Origin: Beta vulgaris subsp. vulgaris | Taxonomy: Eukaryota > Streptophyta > Magnoliopsida > Caryophyllales > Amaranthaceae | NCBI RefSeq assembly: GCF_026745355.1 | Contig: NC_079209.1 | Coordinates: forward strand, 10,031,555-10,095,554 | DNA: 64,000 nucleotides | Reading direction: 5' to 3' | In this document: piece by piece, positions 12,301 through 23,687 of the stretch | Position numbering within the stretch: the first letter of the stretch is position 1 | Layout of the letters: each line of letters begins with the position of its first letter | The notes under the pieces: model-generated | Database searches by the model: none | What the model was told of the DNA's origin: nothing | The model's input: only the letters and a program-made list of their open reading frames with translations | Made by a program: the position numbers and the translations under genes

Positions 12301-15300
12301 ATGCTTTTTATTCATTAAAGTACCCAGATTTATTGATGATTGGGAAATGTCAAATGTGGGGTTGTCAGGATTCCTCTCCAGTCTTTTCCTGTAAAAGTGA
12401 AGGGGCATTTGGGTTATTTAACCTTGTTCTTAGTACCTCATTCTAACATTGTTCTTTTTTTTTTGTTAGTCTTGCTCTGCTTTATTCATTTATGCATGTT
12501 GATTTTACTTTAAAGGTGAAATGGCATTATTTGGTATCTCTCTAAATTCTTACATGAATTTAAACATTCTTACTTTATTATTGTTGCTAGTCTTGATTGC
12601 TTTATGAGTGCAAATACTTGATTTATGGATAAGTGGGAAATGTGGAGGGTATTTTGCACAATTCCTTCCTAATTTTTGACTTTTTTCTCTTTATTTGCTA
12701 GTCTTGGTTTTGCTTTATGCATGGAGTATTGTTTATATTGATTCATTGATAATTGGGAAATATGGGTTAGTTTTGAGACTTTTTAGGGTAAAAAATGAAG
12801 TTTGGAACTTTTTTCAATTTTTGGATTGTTGAGATTTTGGGGAATGATTTTGGCTTTGATGGTGGGGTTGGAGAGGAAGGCTGTGGGGGTATTGATGAAT
12901 TGATATGGAAGGATCAAAGCTTTAGGCTTTATGTAATCTAAATGGGTCCACTTGATCCGATGTTCTTTGTCTTGGAAATGTGACCGTTTGATTTTGAATT
13001 CTACTATTATAAAACCCAAGTTACTAAAGTACTCTAATTAAGGATTCTTAATTATGTAGGACCGTTGCTATTTTTTAATGTTGGACCTATGACCTTAAAA
13101 AAGGGGGGTCACTCTTAAGCATGTAGGGCCCTTCTCTAAGTGTACTTGTTGTTTCCTGATAATTGAGGATGGAGTGGAGGAAACTTTACCTTGAATAGTC
13201 CACCAACATTTGGGAATGATGTGGGCATGTGGCATTTGCATTGTAATTATTTGTACGACCAATGCAGATTATGTCTTTTTGAGTATGTCACAAGGTGAAG
13301 GTTGTGTATTTGGGGTATGACTTGTGAGAGCAGTAATCTTAAACTTCAAGTTGGATGCTGTGATTACTTAAGCTAAAACTTTTGTGATTTGGGTAGTGCT
13401 TGAATGGTGGACACCTGAGATCAGCTGGCGTACTTTCTTAGCAGCTAGGCACATACAAAAGTATATAGACTAAGGGCGTGTTTTTTTCACCTCACATAAA
13501 TTCTGATCAGGTTAACACAACACTCAATACTAAGTTCCAATAAGAGTAAAATTCAGGTCAATAAGGTCTAATAAGTTTAGTTCAGATTAGTTCAGGTTTT
13601 TTTAGGTGAAAAGAAGGCACCCTAAGTGCTTATACAAATATCATAATCTTGGTTCTTCAGCACCCTAGGCGACCCTCTCGCCTAAGTTTTTTTTCTTACC
13701 TCAGAAAAAAAAAAAACACGACGATTCTGTATGGGCAATCAAGTAACAATGTATACCCTACCTTCAATTTTCATCCTAACGTCTCAATGTCGTAAATTGC
13801 ATCTTTTGTGGAGAAAATCTATCATGTCAGCTGTGTTCGCAAATAGGTTTCAATTTAGAATTCTAACTAAAACTAGAAGACATATCTGTTTAAGATGTGT
13901 GTTTATTATCTGTAACGTGAAAATTTTGGCTGTTTAGAAACTAGAATTCTATTGTTCAGAAACATAAATTTAGTGGACCAAGACCAGTTATTACAGAATA
14001 TATCATTGTAGAGTTGTTAGGTTTTCTAGCACCATACGTATGTGTAAGCTTAACTGAATACTTTGATTTGCGAAAGGAGTATGGTCGTCGTTTGTTAACT
14101 ATCATTATATTGCAAATACACGCTAAACCACACTGGTTTCCCACAATTTTATTTGATGTAAATCATGTAATCAAAGCTTGGCCATGAACATCTTGAGATG
14201 CATAAATAACTTAAACTTTACATGCTTTTAGTAACTGTGCTGTTTATGCACGTGGTGCTCGAGTAGACTGCAGTATGCAGTCATACTTGCATTTAATCTA
14301 TATCAACGTTTATTTGAACTTGCAAACTATGTTTTGTTCTTGATAGACACCTCACTTCTGTGGTAAAACTTTGCATTAAAGGCTTTTTGAAGTTACAGTG
14401 TGAAATTTCACTTCATGTCAATAATGGGCTGTTTGTTAGGGGTAATAGATGGTGATGACTGTAAGGAATTTATAGATAATTCTGTGAAGAAAGTCTTACG
14501 CCAACAATGTCTATGTCAATTTTTGTTTCTAAATATCTTTTTTTCCTCATAATTTCAATTTTCATCCATCAGACCATCACTAGTTTAGTGGTCATGGTCG
14601 TATTGACTATTGAGTAATGAGAACTTGTGAAGAAAAACACGGAGAGGAAGCAATTATAGGAATTGAGATATAACTTGTTATATTACAATATTAAATACTA
14701 CCTTCGTTTTTTATTATGTGTTACGATTTGACATAAAGTAGAGAGGGAAAATGTCTAATCGTTGCAAATAATAGAAAACGGAGGTAGTATAACTTTATCA
14801 ACAAGTTTTAGGTGACATTTAGGTAAAGTAACTTATTTTAAGGGGTTAATTGCTATCTCTACGAATAGTATTGAAGCACTCCTTAAAACAGAAAAGTTAA
14901 TTTGGTCTTTTTCATAATTTTTTGTAAGCCCGTCTCATATATGAATTTTTTATAAATTTATTAGTACCATTACCATCATATATTAACGACTACCAATCAG
15001 GTCATTGCTGTACAATCATTTCAGGATCTGTGGGAAGCTTTTAGGTGGTGAAACTTGATCACGCACCTAATCTCTCTCAATCGAATTTGAGTTAAAGACT
15101 AAAAGCTGTAAATAGTTCACGGATACACTTTACAGCCTTGATGCTATTCACTTTTTTGGGTGGTTTCCTGGTGGTACTAATTTCAACAACCAATATGCAT
15201 GTTTTCTATATGAAATATAGTGGTCCTCATTATTGTTTCATGCCATTTGGAGTTTGAATTAATTCATGCAACTGCTATTCTGATGATGCAGATAGCGATC

Positions 15301-15642
15301 CCTGTGGTTCCAACAGTGAGGGTAGTAATTACATTCACTAAATTTGTGGAGTTGCAACCAACCGAGTCTTTCTATACTCCTTTATCGAGTCCCCGATACT
15401 TGAACAATGGAACTAGTCCACCTGAAGATGGGGAAAGACGTGCCACTTCAGCATCGACATCTTCATCAGCATCTTCTTGGCTACGACGTAGCAACAGCAG
15501 TAGATCATCTAACAAACCACAGCAGTGTCCAGAGGCACTGATTTTAGATCCGTTTGCTATTCCCAGTGGATACAGTTGGGAAAGTATTGACAGTAAAAAT
15601 CATAAAATTAAAAAGACTAAATCAGTCAGGAAAGCAAAGTAA
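9373..15642 (+). CDS. Ankyrin-repeat protein of the ANKRD13 / GPCR-chaperone family
   Basis: There are three exons: 9373-9926, 10389-11334 and 15292-15642. They join in frame (phase 2, then phase 0) to 1851 nt, or 616 residues plus stop. Donors are GTAATT and GTAAGG; acceptors are TACAG and ATGCAG. The N-terminus (about residues 15-115) has ankyrin-type motifs (SPAHYAVA, ETPLHLAVRLND from residue 79, SGWNPLQDAL). From about residue 125 on it carries the GPCR-chaperone-type domain: YRIWKRDGNLRADTTLAGFD spans the first splice junction, followed by RADQSFLFLG, LRPTVWLTEDFPL and FPPGTFPVK. The C-terminus is serine-rich and ends basic (KKTKSVRKAK). Exon 2 has an internal threefold repeat (RRRASTVSEASRIPV-like). 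Animal relatives bind ubiquitinated membrane cargo or act as ER chaperones; the plant role is not established. The start is the first in-frame ATG with a plausible N-terminus (MSKPQTQPQP); an upstream in-frame ATG at 9223 lies in the CT leader and is less likely. Intron 2 is almost 4 kb and holds several MITEs. Confidence 0.93.
11860..12201. mobile_element. Tourist/PIF-like MITE in intron 2 of the ankyrin gene
   Basis: TAA is duplicated on both sides. The inverted ends are CGGCCCGTTTGGTAGTTG and CGGCACGTTTGGTAGTTG. The 342-bp interior contains GGTAATGA-type repeats and no coding region. Confidence 0.8.
12270..12780 (+). repeat. Degenerate local repeats in intron 2
   Basis: A unit reading roughly CTAGTCTTG(G)TTTTGCTTTA, then a TTGATTNATGATAATTGGGAA-like part, recurs at about 12290-12360, 12590-12650 and 12700-12770. 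An older relative follows exon 2 at about 11390-11470. The spacing is irregular and divergence is high. No transposon ends are seen. Confidence 0.5.
13474..13622. mobile_element. Short Tourist/PIF-like MITE in intron 2
   Basis: TAA is duplicated at both ends. The inverted ends are GGGCGTGTTTTTTTCACCT and GGGTGCCTTCTTTTCACCT. The interior AATAAGGTCTAATAAG links it to the larger element at 32639-33690. Confidence 0.75.
14698..14787. mobile_element. Short Stowaway MITE in intron 2
   Basis: A TA-flanked 90-bp element with inverted ends CTACCTTCGTTTTTTATTAT and CTACCTCCGTTTTCTATTAT. Confidence 0.85.
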
Positions 15643-16697
15643 GATAGATAGGCAAGTACAAAATTGTAGTGTAGACTGTAGTTGCTAATTTTGCTTTCCA
15701 AATCTTTCTTCTCGTTGTCTGAGTTGCATATGTTGTAGATATTATAATTGTTGAGATTTTTCAGCCATAGGCTGCTGAGAAAGAGAGCAATGAAATGGAA
15801 CATGATTTCTACGGCCCAAGTTTGTCTCGTTGGCTTTCGAACTCAATATAAGTATTACACTTAACTGGACCTGATCAACCCCTTTTCTTTTTAGAGAAAA
15901 GGACCAAATGGAATTAATTTAAGGAGAAAGTATCCGAGAGTACACACGGGGAAATCTCCCATCAAAAGAAACTAAATTTGTAAGATGATGGGCAATAAAG
16001 TTTTACTTATGTTCACACTAATCCGACCTAACTAGTTTGTAATGTTTACATGATCTATGATATGAATGACATGGATCTTCCTGCTTTAAAATAGGTTTAG
16101 CACGCATCATAATATTAGTGATGTACTCATATATGATAATATGAACAGTAAATCGTTAGTTAAATTTTACATTTACTATGTTTCATTATATTCGACCTAA
16201 ACTAGGCAAGTAGCTGGCCGCTACTCATGTCCAAGGATTTTGTTATTTTTCGATTGCAAATATTAGGAATTTCGACTTAATATATGACATCATATTAATA
16301 CTTTTAGTAAAATAGTACGTTCATTATATTTCACGGAGTAGCATTTTGTTAATGGAAATATGTTCATGACTACATATATAATCTAGTCGATCCCCTGGAT
16401 GAAGAAGTCCAAGCTAAGGAAAAGACCCACTTATAAAGGTAGAATCCAACAAAAATGTATTCCAAAACAGAAACACATATTCTTCCTGAATATGGCTTTG
16501 AATATCTTGAGCTCTAGATTTCCCTTTCCTTTAAGTTATTCTGTCTTTGCATCTTTTCTTTTTGCTTTTTCACTTTTCATGTTGAATTCTATTAGAGAAA
16601 TTCTTAAAGACATTGGCTTACATATATGTATAATGTATATGTTCATGAATCATGCGTGACCCCTCCATATGGGGTTATTCCTTTTTTATGGTACGAT
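15643..16697. other. 3' flank of the ankyrin gene, intergenic
   Basis: The first ~180 bp are probably the 3' untranslated region. A clear polyadenylation signal could not be assigned. The rest is AT-rich with no recognised feature. Confidence 0.45.
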
Positions 16698-16924
16698 TTC
16701 TTTTATTCGGTAATTAACTGGTCAAGTAGGCTCATTCCTCATGAGTTAGGCGTAACAAGGAGATCCCAACCTACAAGGAAACTTCCAGAAATTGGAAAGT
16801 GGGGATTTATACCCACAAGCAAATATCCACACAAACGCCCCAAATTTGAGATTAATGAGAGTCGAACTCTCGACCACGAGGTTGGGAGGTGGAGCTCCAA
16901 CTATTGGGCTCCCACGTGATTCTC
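16698..16924 (-). mobile_element. tRNA-derived SINE, reverse orientation
   Basis: The target duplication ATGGTACGATT(T/C) lies at 16688-16699 and 16925-16936. On the minus strand an A-box-like CCAATAGTTGGAGCTCC is followed by the B-box-like GTCGAGAGTTCGACTCTC, as in tRNA-derived SINEs. This family differs from the one at 2283. Confidence 0.7.
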
Positions 16925-17229
16925 ATGGTACGATTCTTATAGAAATAACATTAGTACTTGTAAAATTGACAAGAAACATATGACAATCAATTTTCAAGGA
17001 TTTTGTGTCATTTATATAGTTGCTATCTTTTAGATGATTCAGGTCAATTTTAAGTGTGATTTTTCGAACTTTAATGTCAATTTACAAGTTTTCCTGTCAT
17101 TTAAATGAGATGTAATATGTAAATATATCTACGAGAATGGCATTAATAAATGATTATAGATTTATAGACCAATATCTTCAAAAGATTCGAGAGTAGAGAG
17201 GTGTTTTAAGGATAATAAGGGATATATGC

Positions 17230-17955
17230 CCTGTTTGGCACTAGCGTTTGAGGTAGCGGTTAGCGGTTTGACAAGATTAGAACGCTATTCAAGAAAATTA
17301 TGAGTGTTTGGTAAGGTAGCGGTTGTAGTAGTGGGTAGCAGTTGGAGTAGATTATGAGTAGCGGTTGTGGAACGTTACTACAAGTAACCTTTGAGATTTA
17401 GCAGTAGCGGTCTAGCAAATGAACGCTATATAATAGCATAAGGTAGAATTATTAACCAATGTTTTTTATTTCTTTTTCCTTTTATTGTTTATTAATTGTT
17501 TTATTTTATGGCAATTCAATGTTTATTTTACCATAACAGAGATGTAATTAAATATTTATTTTGAAGATAAGATATTTTAGAAGCATTTTAGTAAAATTTG
17601 TAATATAAATTTTTCGAAGGTTGAATATTTTCGTATATTTATACATTTCTTTGAGCAGCTAAAAAGTCGTATACTCCTTTTTGTGTAACTTCTTTGCAAA
17701 AATTAATATTGAATTTAACTATTGAACGAACATATGAAATTATTGTAGTTCATTTTATATTAGAATAAATGTCATTTATTGTATTTTACAATTTCAACAG
17801 CTACTTTTGCCAAACACTTCTAATTAAACAAATACTTTAATCGCTGATAGCTAACAACTACTAATAGACAGCTAGCAGCTACCCCCAACAGTTATAGCTA
17901 CATCAATCGCTAACAGCTACTAGAACCGCTAGTTTTGCCAAACATGTCCATAGTC
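17230..17955. mobile_element. Unclassified MITE with GTTTGGCA ends
   Basis: The ends TGCCCTGTTTGGCACTAGCG and, inverted, TGGACATGTTTGGCAAAACT are followed on both sides by GTAGCGGTTAGC-like repeats. The interior is non-coding. I could not find a clear target duplication, so the superfamily is open. Confidence 0.6.
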
Positions 17956-18690
17956 TATAGGGAGGGGTGTATTTGAATTTGAATATATATTAGGGTGATA
18001 AGAGATTATATCCTTAAATGAAGTATGTACCTAGCTCAACTACTTCCAGGATGTCATATTCATTTAAAGGGAAAGTGTAAGAGTGTAACAGGTGAAAAAT
18101 CAATATCACAGAAAGATGCCCTGTACGTATCTTATGAAGTTGTTGTGGTTGGCACTTAACGATTTCTTAGTAAATTTAATGTTGTTTTCCTTTGCGTCGC
18201 TCTCACATACTACTTCCTTTGTTGCAAATCCTATTTCAAAATATTATAGTAGAGGTACTTTTAAGGTTGATGTGTACATGTACCCAATGGCCAATACACA
18301 TATAAAAAAAGACGATTAAAATGAAATGGTCTTCTTCGTGCTGTTTCAAACGTGAGGTAAGTGTTTGTATCTATTTTAAGGGTCAATAATGATGTAGGAA
18401 AACTATTTTTTTTTTTTGATTAATTAGAAGGGTAATTCTATAGTGATTGACACATAAATATAAACCATAGTACAAAAAATAAGACTATGAAAATTATAAT
18501 TGATGTGAAGTTTATTAACAGTTGAGGAATTAAGTAGTCGTATATTTTTGTTCTTTGTAAGAAGTATAACTTCTTTTTGAACATTATTCAAATATTTTTA
18601 GATGATTTAGTTGTAATTTAAATCAATCTATATGAGTTACATAACCAAACGTTATTTTCATTATCTAGTCCCTCTAAAGTTAACTTTCAA
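17956..18690. other. Intergenic, no feature recognised
   Basis: AT-rich, short frames only, no recognised domain or transposon end. Confidence 0.5.
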
Positions 18691-19371
18691 ACTGCCATTG
18701 TTACATTTCGCGGTGCTTCGACGCTTAAGCTATGGCACGAACTAGGAAACAAAGTGTGATTATTCACAATAATCAAAAGAATACTAAAACTAAAATGGGA
18801 GTTGATGATGGCAAAACCACAAGTGAAGATGAAACCCAGATGACGAAACAAATGAAATTCTGGAGGATCTCATAACCAATCAAACAAATATATGGCATTG
18901 ATGAATCATTACACGCTTTGCAAGATAAGGAGCAGATGACCAGATAAATGGCTGAATGTTATCAAGAATAGTGGTTCACAAATGGGTGGAAATGTTTTAA
19001 TACAGAATAATGATTCGATTGCAGAATCTATTAGAAATGCTACAAAGATGTTACAAGGATCACGAATTTGACTACTAGAAACAACAATGAACAATCTTCT
19101 AGGCACGAGACGCTTTTCCAAAAGCAATATTCTGAACGCTCTTTTATCAATGTAATAAATACGTTAATAAACTCTATAACTCATGTTAATTCGAGTCACG
19201 CCACCATAACTATTGCGACTCAAAATCACGTGACATGAAAAAAATACATCGAATACTCTAAATGTCCAACAAAATCATCAGCGGGGGAAGTCACATAACT
19301 CAATTTCACATGTTGAAATTGATATGGAAGATATTGAAGATGAAATTGGGTATTGGAACTCAGCTGTTATC

Positions 19372-21017
19372 TGATAAGAGGTTTTTAGTGTGTCGTTAAG
19401 GCACTAAGAACCGCTTTCCAAACAATATTTATAGTCCTAACAAGCAATTACTAAGGGAATAGTAAGGGCAAGTCAAGGATCGATCCACAGGAAATAGGGA
19501 TTGGTTAAAGTCTATCAAGTCTAGACTACTTAATTGAAGGGTATTTGGGGGTTTGAAAGAGTTTTGGTATCGATTAAATCTAACTAATAGCACGAACAAG
19601 CAAATAACACGAGTTTAAATATCAGATAAAAGACACTAGAGTTAAGGTTACTAGTATGAATAAGGATAGCCAATGAATGCTAATGCGATTGTGATGTACG
19701 AAGATGATTATGCAAGGTTTAGTTTCCCTCTAAATTACTTGAGTCCTCTCTCGAATGGTCCTCAAGAATAATCACTTAATCAATCAACTAAATCCTCTCT
19801 CGAATGGTCTTTAGTCAATTGATTAAGAGATTCAATAAGTTCGGAAAACCCCTAATAAAGGACCCCCTTAATTTCTACCCAATATCTTGGCCTAGATTTT
19901 AAGTTGATTCTTAGGGATGATAAAAGAGTCAAAATTCGATATTCGATTAAAGAACTTTTGAAATCTAAATACCAAAGTATAAATGTGATCAATATCTATC
20001 CTAAGGTTTCAAAACAGCAAGATCAATGCATAAACTTCTCTAAACATCACAATCACATCAACAACATACTTAAAACCCTAATTAATACTTTCACCCTAAC
20101 CCTAGATTATAAAACTACTCACTATTCATGGAGTTAAAGCAATTAAACAATAAATTTATGACTAATCTAAGGCTAAATATGATTAAGTAATGATTAAACT
20201 AATGGAAATCGCAATTAATAAACTAAGAGAATGAAGATCTAAAATAATCTAAGAACAAAAACGAACACCAAAAGAATGAACTAAAAACAGAAACTTTGAA
20301 TTAAGATGAACGAAAAGTACCTTCAATATCAATGGAATCACAAACTCTGATCACTAATTTCAATTACCAATGAAAACTAAAGTATTTTCTCTCTAATACA
20401 AAACCCTAGAATGTTGTGTGAAAAACTAGAATAAAGCGTAAGTCCCGAAACTAAAAGAAAAAAGGTTTTAAATGAAACGAAGATTTCTTCCAAAATCGCA
20501 TGGTGCGGGCGCAGCATAAGGGGGTGCGGGCACACCATGCATAGGTGCGGGCGCACCATACGTCAGGTGCGGGCGCACATGACTCTTCTGCCTCAAGGTG
20601 GAAATCCTCCGTAGATGGTGCGGGCGCACCAATGTCATCTGTTTTCTGCTCCAAAATTGGTCGATGGTGCGGGCGCACCAGTAGCGTGTGCGGGCGCACC
20701 ATCATGTGCGGGGTATACCAAGCGCACCTCAGGCTCCCTCTCATCCTCTAGCTCGTTCCCTTGTGCCATGTCTCGCATTTTTCGGTCCCGAAAAGGGTCA
20801 TGCCTGCAATAAAAACACGAGCAAACATGGTGAAAGCATATGTGCTAGAAATTCGATCAAAATAGATCGAAAATCTAGCAAAATGTCACTATGATCAAGT
20901 ATGATCAAGTGAATGAAATAGAAGGGAAAAGTGAGTAGAAAGAGGGAAGAAAGGGGAAAAAGGGAACCAAAACAAGCCAAAAGGAAGCCATAAAGTGCGT
21001 TAGGAACGCACTTATCA
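19372..21017. mobile_element. Solo LTR of a retrotransposon inside LINE ORF1
   Basis: TTATC is duplicated on both sides (19367-19371 and 21018-21022). The element runs from TGATAAG to CTTATCA, giving the TG...CA ends and short inverted termini of an LTR. The ORF1 coding sequence continues across it. There is no primer-binding site or coding region inside, so it is a solo LTR of 1646 bp. TGATA...TATCA ends would suit a Ty3/gypsy Tat-like lineage, but that is a guess. It contains the GC-rich GTGCGGGCGCACC array described separately. Confidence 0.82.
20500..20705. repeat. GGTGCGGGCGCACC palindromic repeat array
   Basis: The near-palindrome GGTGCGGGCGCACC and close variants recur about eight times with irregular spacing in a ~200-bp stretch. 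It is strikingly GC-rich compared with the surrounding LTR. Open frames across it on both strands (rich in RAHH / CARTP) are by-products of the repeat. Confidence 0.8.
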
Positions 21018-21847
21018 TTATCTGTTATGTAATGGGGTCAAATCTACCATTGAAGATCATGGATGGTTTTGTGCGGAGGATATGGAAGAACTTTGGAATT
21101 GATAAAGTTGCCTTAATTGGGAAGGGTATATCTTGGTTCGTTTTAATTGCATTGAAAATGTGAATAAGGTGCTTGAATCTGATCCTCAATTCTTTGATTC
21201 CAAACCTTTTATTGTTAAAGCCTGACATCATGAAATGGATTTGAATGACCCTGTTAAAACTGTATCCATTTGGATTAAGATGCATCAAGTTAATATTAAG
21301 TATTGGGGGAGAAGAGTTTAAGTAAATTTTTTAGGTTAGTAGGGAGATTTGTTAAAATGGATCAAGCTACCAAGAACAAGGACAGGTTGATGTTTGGCAG
21401 GGTTATGGTAGATATTTGATTGTCACAAGATCTACCTAATGCTGTATTTTTTGAAAATGAGAGAGGGGTAGTTATTGAACAGACTATTGAATATGAATGG
21501 AGGCTTTTAGTTTGTACTTGTTGCCATGGATATGGGCATACCGGTGAAAAGTGTAGAAAAAATAAAGAGCAGAGATGGACCCCTAGGAAGATAGGGGTTC
21601 AGATCAATCATAAGGAACCTGACTGAGTAGAGTTGTTAATGGTGGTCTTACACAACAGGATGGGTTCAAGGAAGTGGTAAGAAGGAAGAATAGTCCTATT
21701 AGGAATCCTAAGGAAAGTGCTGCTCCAGTCAGTACTGCAAACTCTTTTCAGATTCTTGATATGGACAAGGAGGTATAATTTGACAGTGTAGTAGAAGAAG
21801 AAAGGGTTGAAGATGGTGGGTGGAGGTGGGGGAGCCCCCTACCAGGG

Positions 21848-22606
21848 ATGTATAACATTCTCATATGGAATGTCAGGGGACTGAACATCATTGCAAAACA
21901 AATTAAAGTGAGGAAGATTATTCAACTTCACAACATTCAATTGTTTGGTCTCTTGGAGACAAGGGTAAAAGCTCCTAATCTTGGAAGAGTTTACCTTAAT
22001 TTGTGCCCTCAATGGTGTATTTTCTCTAACCATGTGAGTCACTACAATGGCAGAGTCCTAATTGCCTAGCTTCCTGAGGTGTTTATAGTAGATATCTTGA
22101 TTTGTACAGCAAAATTAATGCATTGTAGAATCAGGATCCAAAGCTATAAAAAATCATTTTTATACACATTTATATATGCATATAATGATGAAGGTGGTAG
22201 AGAAGAATTATGGAGCTCTCTTACATCTATTGCTGATGGCTGTCAAGAACCTTAGTGTGTGGGTAGGGATTTTAATAGTCTCCTCAATTTGGATGAAAGA
22301 GTGGGTGGTTTACCTGTTAGATCTCATGACATCTTTACTATGAGGAATTACACGAATCTTTGTAAATTGGAGGAGGTGAAGGCTGCTAGAAGATTTTTTA
22401 CCTAGACCAATAAACAAGAGGGAGAGAGGCTAGAATATTCTCCAAATTAGACAGGCGCATGTCTAATTTGAGTGGTCCCTAACGTTTCCTACTAGTGAAG
22501 TGCAGTTTATGCCTGAAGAGGACTTTGATCACTGCCCTATAATGATTAAAGCTTGTCAAGTGTATCATGGAAGAAAACCATTCAGATTTTATAATCATTA
22601 GTGTCT
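21848..22606 (+). pseudogene. LINE ORF2, APE-type endonuclease domain (broken)
   Basis: The frame starts MYNILIWNVRGLN, the hallmark start of plant LINE endonucleases, followed by FGLLETRVK (catalytic glutamate region). After a stop the same domain continues with VGRDFNSLLNLDERVGG and DFDHCPIMIK, corresponding to the conserved GDFN and SDH motifs. In live elements it nicks target DNA for reverse transcription. In-frame stops and the CACTA junction at 22609 make this copy inactive. Confidence 0.8.
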
Positions 22607-22608
22607 TA

Positions 22609-23460
22609 CACTAGTAGAAAAATAAGGAAGGGCTGCACTAAAAAGGCCATTAGGGCTGCGCTTTTTGACAGCAGTCCTTTCAATAGCAACCCTTCACTTT
22701 TTAAGTAGGGATGCGCTTTTCAAGCGCAGCCAAGGGCTGCGCTTTTTAGGTAAAAGCGCAGCCCTTCCTACCAAAAAAAATTTTTTTTTTTTTGACATTT
22801 TTTTACTCATATATTAATCTCACATTTTCTGAATTTTAACATTTGCATTAAACTTTAAAGTAAACCATCCAAATCCAGAAGAGAAGAAATTATAGATCTA
22901 CAATGCAACTAAACCCAAATATACAGAAGAGAAGAAATCATAGATCTACAATGCAACTAAAACCAAAAAAAAAAAAAAGAATGAAATGAAAATGAAAAAA
23001 AAGGAACAAAAACTAATATACAAAAGAGAAGAAATTATAGATATGAAAATACAAGAACATTAATCAAAACAAAGATTAAGAAATTATATATAGATCTGAA
23101 AATACAAGAACATTAATGAAAAACGGCCTCCAAACATTGACCTAATAATGTTTAAATACGTAAAACAAAATCTTAATACATAATTAAGGAAATAATAAAA
23201 TTCGGAAATACTTAAAATGCCTATTTGGAGCCTTAAACGAACTCGGATGGCTTAAAAAACCTATACATCACAGCATAGCTGTGAGTTTGACTCGTTGGCC
23301 CGTTCCGCTTCCGAAAAGGTATCACAATAGGCAATCAAACTCCGTCGACATGATTAGTGCAAATTTCTTATAGACAAATTCTCTTCTAAACTGGCCTCCT
23401 AAAAAGTAGAAGCCCTCTCTAAAGCGGACCGTATGGCTCTAATAAACTCAACTCTCCAAG
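22609..23460 (+). mobile_element. CACTA (En/Spm) transposon end, truncated
   Basis: It starts CACTAGTAGAAAAATAAGG right after TTA, the form of a CACTA terminus. The next ~160 bp hold direct and inverted GGGCTGCGCTTTT motifs, as expected of subterminal repeats. The rest is A-rich with repeated ATAGATCT(A/G)AAAATAC blocks. No matching ...TAGTG end is seen before LINE sequence resumes at about 23460-23505, so the element is truncated. Part of the LINE reverse transcriptase was lost at the same place. Confidence 0.7.
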
Positions 23461-23687
23461 TCACTCCTAGATATTTCATGCATGCCTTTGTATTTCCAAT
23501 TTAGTTGCCGTAAAGCTTGACTCCATATATAGCAATTTCTTATGGAATGGAAGTGAGGAAGAGAGGAAAATCTCGTTGATTTCTTGGAAAATTGTTTGCA
23601 ATCCCAAAGATAAAGGTGGTCTAGGCTGCTACCTTAACAATGATATAAAAATTATAAGCATTGCCTGTGTTTGTTGGAAATTGAATA

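Larger units (their letters stand above)
18732..21840 (+). pseudogene. LINE ORF1 (DUF4283 / zinc-knuckle nucleic-acid-binding protein), broken
   Basis: It begins MARTRKQSVI, a common start for plant LINE ORF1. The frame is then split by the solo LTR at 19372-21017. After the LTR it resumes with GSNLPLKIMDGFVRRIWK and later VDQATKNKDRL-like text, typical of the DUF4283 domain. A CX2CX3GHX4C zinc knuckle (CTCCHGYGHTGEKC) is encoded near 21520-21560. Several stops and frameshifts are present. In live elements this protein coats the RNA intermediate. Confidence 0.75.

Noticed and set aside
20451..20894. Several overlapping frames on both strands rich in RAHH / CARTP
   Set aside because: They come from the GGTGCGGGCGCACC array in the solo LTR; no conserved domain.
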